Assembly (NCBI GenBank): GCA_027575765.1
Contig: JANBPT010001226.1
Coordinates: 1 to 12,098, forward strand
Direction: 5' to 3'
DNA length: 12,098 nt
DNA from: Tieghemiomyces parasiticus
Lineage: Eukaryota > Kickxellomycota > Dimargaritomycetes > Dimargaritales > Dimargaritaceae
A program made the translations under genes and the position numbers. The notes below the pieces were generated by a model that saw only the letters and a list, made by a program, of their open reading frames with translations, did no database searches and was not told where the DNA came from. Positions 8,630-12,098 of this stretch are shown piece after piece. Positions within the stretch are counted from its first letter, which is position 1. Each line of letters opens with the position of its first letter.

Positions 8630-8804
8630 GGGCAGGGCCAGTCCATTCATTTCTTTGACTCGGTTATTACCAACAGGGTGTAGTTAATAGTCCCTTAAGC
8701 TCCTGGACCGTTGCAAACAATATTTACTTATAACAAATCAATAGCTCGACCGAAAACAAACATATATGGAAACGACTAAACAGAATGTAAAAGGGCTGTA
8801 CCAT

Positions 8805-10604
8805 TCAGTTTGAGGTTTTGGCAAACTCGCGGTAGTAGGTGTAGCTCAGCACCATATCACGGGTTAGATGGACCACCAGCTTATTATGAAACACCAACGG
8901 TTTACGAGGGTCATGGCCGGCCGCCGGTGCAACGAATGAGGCGGGAGTGGGATCAGATACAGTCGAAAGTATGGGTACGCGACTAATTAGCCACTGCCAC
9001 CAGGACGCCTGCTCATCGGTACTCGTCGCCGCTACCGTCAAAAGCTGTGCGGCCTTCGCTCGCCGTTTCTTCCCGTCCATGGCATTAAATTTCAGCCATC
9101 CTTCAATACCGTTCCATTCAAGGAGCCGCGCAGCCTCAACGATGCTCGCGTGTTGTTCCGCAGAGAGCGAGTCGTAAAACGCATCAAAAATGGCGGCGTG
9201 GTTGGTTTTGGCGGCGATGAGAATGGCCAGAGCGCGGCCCTGCGTGACGCTGAAGGAATCGCTGTGGATGAGGTCTGACACGGGGCCGTTCGCGTCAATA
9301 TACTTATGTAGGGTTTGAACGTCGTCCTGGACGGCAAATGTCATAATGGCAGCGCGGTGCAAATGAAGGGGCAAGGCGTCACATAGTGTCGAAAGCACTT
9401 TCTGGCGAAGTTCTGACGAGCCACGATCACCCTGACGTATCACCGTGGGAAGCTCGTCGCCAGATATATCATTACCATGTCGTTCACTTGGAGTCGAGGT
9501 GGTGAGCAGTGCCCCAGCGAGATCCAAATGTTCGCTGGGCAGAAGACTCAGTTTCTCGTCAACAAATACTCTACGAAATGATTCACTGCCCAGGTAGGCC
9601 ACCATACTGGATAGAAAATCGGCACGACCGGCGGCGAGCGCGACCAGTACGAGGCACTTTAGCTCTACTGCCTGTGTTCTATCGAGACCGTCTTTACCTA
9701 GGGATACTGGGCGAACTGTGGCGTGGATAGCGTGCAACTCTTCTATTACACTCGGTAGCTCATCGGACGTAAAGACCCTTGTTTCGCTTAGAAGGGTCCC
9801 TAACGCTTTGACATATGCGTCCGGACGGGTATGGTCAGTAATCATGGTAATAGTGGGCGTGTTAGCCTCGGTCTGCTCAGGGTAATAATTTAACGCACCG
9901 GCGTCCGCGTATTGAAACACATTACCGCCCGGTGAGATGCGGAACTGGGCTAGGCGTTCCACTATAAAGAGGCGGTAAAAGACGCTGGAGATAAATGGGC
10001 GAATGACCGGTAACAGGGCTTGGAATTGAACGGCGGGGTCTACGGACTCATGGAAAATGCCTAATGTAGGTAGGCTGAGCGGCTGGAGTTGCTCGACTTT
10101 GTGCGGCAGGACCTGGTCGACCGGTCGACCGCTGGCAATGTCGCGGTAGGCGGTAATTTTCTGCAAGGAACAGCACAGTTGGTGTAGAGTCGGTGTCGAC
10201 GGGCCAACAAGTTAGATAACGCTAGTTTGCTAACAAGAGATACCCGCTAATAAGCAAGAGAGGCTAGATATCCTCGGCTGATAGGCTGCTCGCCGCGGCA
10301 TTCCCCCCCCCTTCAGGTTAAGCACGGTCTCTTGACAATTCAGGAGGTCAAGCCGGAGTAGTATTGGACTACGAAGAAAAGGCTTACTTACTAACATTAG
10401 ACTAGCTTCATTAGTTTTGATTATCCCGTACTTCAAATTCTTGCTAACTTTACCAATAGTCTTCACGTCATGCATGGGGAGCCATTTGGTGATCTCACCA
10501 AGTATTTCGGGTGCGAGTGTATCAATGTTAGGCTTGGTTGGGTGGCAGGTTACTATGCCCAGGCTAGCCAATGAGCCCCAGAACGCAGGACGACTGAGGT
10601 GCAT
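8805..10604 (-). CDS. F-box-like protein with signal-peptide-like N-terminus
   Basis: Two exons, 10604-10392 (71 codons) and 10160-8805 (451 codons plus TGA), give 522 aa. The ATG at 10604 is the first in a frame that is closed by an upstream stop. Residues 5-20 (RPAFWGSLASLGIVTC) resemble a short signal peptide. They are followed by an F-box-like stretch at about 26-60: IDTLAPEILGEITKWL, then HDVKTIGKVSKNLKYG, with the usual LPxEIL and VSK anchors. F-box proteins normally act inside the cell as SCF ubiquitin-ligase adaptors through Skp1, so an exported one would be odd. Residues 72-522 look mainly alpha-helical. The stretch near 340-400 (LHKYIDANG, then ALAILIAAKTNHAAIFDAF) loosely recalls degenerate ankyrin-type repeats, but I recognise no named substrate-binding domain. 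Codon third positions look less GC-rich than in RRP1. The gene model is good, the F-box call moderate, the secretion call weak. Confidence 0.72.
10161..10391 (-). other. intron in the F-box-like gene
   Basis: This 231-bp phase-0 intron has donor TTA|GTAAGT, branch CTAAC at 10215-10211, and acceptor TTCCTTGCAG|AAA, the first AG after the branch. It contains a C9 run (G9 on the minus strand) near 10303-10311. A short extra exon inside cannot be fully excluded. Confidence 0.8.
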
Positions 10605-10764
10605 TTCGGCGAGTTTGGTCGGCGGACAAGGCGGTGATAATAAAGGGAAAGTCAGAGATGGCACTTGGTCCGAGTACGGTTTGGGTATTTATGAGACAAC
10701 TAAATGAAGAGAGGGTTGCGCAGCGAACACAAGGTTAAACTAAAAAGCAGAACAGTAGTCAGGG

Positions 10765-10772
10765 CTTATATA
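10765..10772 (-). promoter_or_regulatory. TATA box of the F-box-like gene
   Basis: TATATAAG on the minus strand lies about 165 bp upstream of the ATG at 10604, next to the palindrome TAGATATCTA (10771-10780). A weaker CATAAATA lies closer, near 10690. Confidence 0.5.
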
Positions 10773-11155
10773 GATATCTAGAATGACGAGTTCGCGCCTA
10801 GCATCAAGCTAGATCATGTGCCCTATCCATTCATGCCCCCGCGGGCCTGCCTCCGGGGAGGCAATGGACAAGTCACTCAGCATATGGCCCATTTAATATT
10901 TGGTGGCTTTTTGGGACTTAGCGGGTCCAAAAAATTAAATGCATCGCTCACCATCAAGGTAATGATAAACAAAGGAAAAGGGTCTGATTTCCCGTCCCCT
11001 TGCCTGCAACCGGCTGGCACAGAGCTAAGGTGGGGAAAACATCCGTTTTACTAACTATTGAATCGCTGTTGTTTGCGAAGGCACATGCAACAGCCATTGT
11101 GAAACAGGTAGAAGGAAAGGCTGAGCCCCTAGCGCTGAGTTAACGGTGAAATGGG

Positions 11156-11163
11156 GTATATAC
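11156..11163 (+). promoter_or_regulatory. TATA box of the plus-strand small gene
   Basis: GTATATAC lies about 95 bp upstream of the ATG at 11256. It resembles the TATA element of the other small secreted gene (GTATATATAC). It is itself palindromic, so direction comes only from the downstream frame. Confidence 0.4.
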
Positions 11164-11255
11164 GTAGATCGTAGGTTCGATGCGGCCCGTACGACCGCAA
11201 TGGTCACACGCATTTTCCATAGAGACGAGTATAGGCGACGAGCGTGTGGAGACTC

Positions 11256-11537
11256 ATGAGAACCCAGTTACATACTGTAATAATAAGCATAATGACCCAC
11301 TCGATTTTTGGCCAGATTTCTTTATGTCCTCAGCCGCCCTTGGTTGGGCGCTATGATGACACGGCTAATTATTCAAGCAACCGCTCCGCCCAGGATTCCA
11401 TAACACATTCCGCTGCGAAAGGGAACGACCAATGGTCTGCAGCTATCAACCCTATTAAATTCGCATCCGCTCTAAACCCAGTGAAGGAGGTTATAACCCC
11501 TAACAACCGCCCTTTAATGATGCCTATGGGTATCTAG
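11256..11537 (+). CDS. possible small secreted protein, 93 aa
   Basis: This ATG-started frame is the only candidate gene on the plus strand. The N-terminus MRTQLHTVIISIMTHSIFG is moderately hydrophobic and could be a signal peptide, though the core is interrupted by His and Thr. The rest is polar, with two overlapping-region N-glycosylation sequons (NYS and NRS, about residues 39-44) and the Asn/Pro-rich segments INPIKFASALNP and VITPNNRP. I recognise no family. Support comes from the upstream TATA box and a hairpin 24 bp after the stop. The frame is short enough to occur by chance. Confidence 0.35.
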   Translation: MRTQLHTVIISIMTHSIFGQISLCPQPPLVGRYDDTANYSSNRSAQDSITHSAAKGNDQWSAAINPIKFASALNPVKEVITPNNRPLMMPMGI

Positions 11538-11561
11538 TAGCACCGTTTCCTACGCGTGTCT

Positions 11562-11582
11562 GCTCTGGAGTACAGCCAGAGC
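11562..11582. repeat. inverted repeat, 7-bp arms and 7-nt loop
   Basis: GCTCTGG and CCAGAGC are perfect complements around AGTACAG, starting 24 bp after the stop of the small plus-strand frame. It could be a stem-loop in the 3' UTR. Confidence 0.45.
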
Positions 11583-11810
11583 GGCGATACTTCAAATGCG
11601 ACAGCTGAGTCCATTCTTTTAATATAAAGGTATCTATCTTAAAACTGCTGATATGCTACAAAGTAAATGCCCCTCCTGTACCAGAATTGGCTATCGTGCT
11701 TCCTTTCCTCGTCGGCTGTCAAAAAGAAAGCGGGAAACGGATGGTCTTGACCAGCAGGCAGCTGACCTGGGTCCCCGGTTTTGAAACCATCATGAATATA
11801 TCTCCTTACA

Positions 11811-11826
11811 TATCATTTATATGATA
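11811..11826. repeat. AT-rich inverted repeat, 6-bp arms
   Basis: TATCAT and ATGATA are separated by TTAT. The sequence is AT-rich, so chance is a reasonable explanation. Confidence 0.3.
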
Positions 11827-11999
11827 GTCGAGTACGAAAAAAAAGGCTGTCCTTGTATCACTGTGGCTGCCGACGACCCATCCACGGCCCCTCTCATTAG
11901 ACATAGAGAAGTACACCGGAGAAAAGCCATACAACTTGCAATGGCGAAACCAAACCGTTAAAACCCATCTGCCATATGCGCATTTTGAAGCTAAGTAAA

Positions 12000-12020
12000 A
12001 GTATTATAGTCTATAATACT
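12000..12020. repeat. 21-bp near-perfect palindrome, 10-bp arms
   Basis: AGTATTATAG and CTATAATACT are exact reverse complements around one central T. The spacing is too tight for a stable hairpin loop but typical of a dimeric protein-binding site. It lies one base beyond a possible minus-strand stop codon (12024-12022). Confidence 0.55.
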
Positions 12021-12098
12021 GTCAAACCTCTTGTGGTGACGCCTGCCTCACCCATCCGCCACCAGCCTGCCCATACAGGGCCCCCGCCCCCAGCTGCC

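Larger units (their letters stand above)
8201..8804. other. intergenic: RRP1 promoter side and 3' flank of the F-box-like gene
   Basis: The half next to 8804 is the 3' flank of the F-box-like gene. The half next to 8201 is the RRP1 leader and promoter. It holds an RRPE-like site, a T10 homopolymer at about 8430-8439 (A10 on the transcribed strand), a 10-bp-arm hairpin and two CAACCGGT motifs. No RNA gene is recognised, although the hairpin was considered as part of one. Confidence 0.55.
10605..11255. other. divergent promoter region
   Basis: This separates the minus-strand F-box-like gene from the plus-strand small gene. Each side has its own TATA box. It also holds an inverted repeat with 7-bp arms at 10848-10863 (TGCCTCC and GGAGGCA). 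A 78-codon plus frame at 10818-11054 starts with GTG and shows nothing protein-like, so it is not called. Confidence 0.5.
11538..12098. other. region without recognised gene, several inverted repeats
   Basis: Mostly AT-rich sequence with three short palindromic elements (listed separately) and an A8 run at about 11837-11844. The last 75 bp turn sharply GC-rich and could be the 3' end of a minus-strand gene lying to the right. I see no tRNA, rRNA or transposon signature. Confidence 0.45.

Noticed and set aside
10818..11054. A 78-codon plus-strand frame.
   Set aside because: It begins with GTG, is low in protein-like character and sits in the divergent promoter region.
11166..11190. GGTTCGAT resembling a tRNA T-loop.
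   Set aside because: The flanking five bases do not pair and no D-arm or acceptor stem could be drawn.

Overview
The window is eukaryotic nuclear DNA, most probably from a fungus. Genes are spaced and intron-containing. All seven introns modelled here begin GTAAG[TC], carry a CTNAC-type branch site, and end at the first AG after that site. One gene is a clear homologue of the nucleolar rRNA-processing factor RRP1/Nop52. Intron style, gene density and the GC-rich coding exons fit an early-diverging fungus (Zoopagomycota type, perhaps Dimargaritales or a relative). That placement is inference; no sequence search was possible.

Layout, left to right. (1) 1-2658, minus strand: the 5' part of a gene coding for at least 845 residues, two exons seen, running off the left edge. 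Its N-terminus looks like an NT-C2-type C2 domain and is followed by a long disordered, Ser/Pro/Arg-rich region. (2) 2659-3815: intergenic, with one doubtful 248-codon open frame. (3) 3816-4193, minus: a small predicted secreted protein of 125 aa with a TATA box upstream. (4) 4194-5276: leader and promoter of that gene, then the 3' flank of RRP1. (5) 5277-8200, minus: RRP1/Nop52, six exons, 686 aa. (6) 8201-8804: the RRP1 promoter side, with an RRPE-like AAAAATTTT, a perfect 10-bp-arm hairpin and AACCGGTT-type sites. (7) 8805-10604, minus: a 522-aa protein in two exons with a signal-peptide-like N-terminus directly followed by an F-box-like motif. (8) 10605-11255: a divergent promoter region with a TATA box on each side. 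(9) 11256-11537, plus: a possible 93-aa secreted protein. (10) 11538-12098: no gene recognised, several inverted repeats, and a GC-rich last 75 bp that may be the end of another minus-strand gene.

These are independent genes, not an operon. RRP1 is a conserved housekeeping factor of large-subunit ribosome assembly. The F-box-like protein and the two small secreted candidates look lineage-specific. The observations most worth a second look are the signal-peptide/F-box arrangement, a PP1-docking-like motif plus repeated FxVTPVK motifs in the RRP1 tail, and ATCGAT words at the branch region of four consecutive RRP1 introns.
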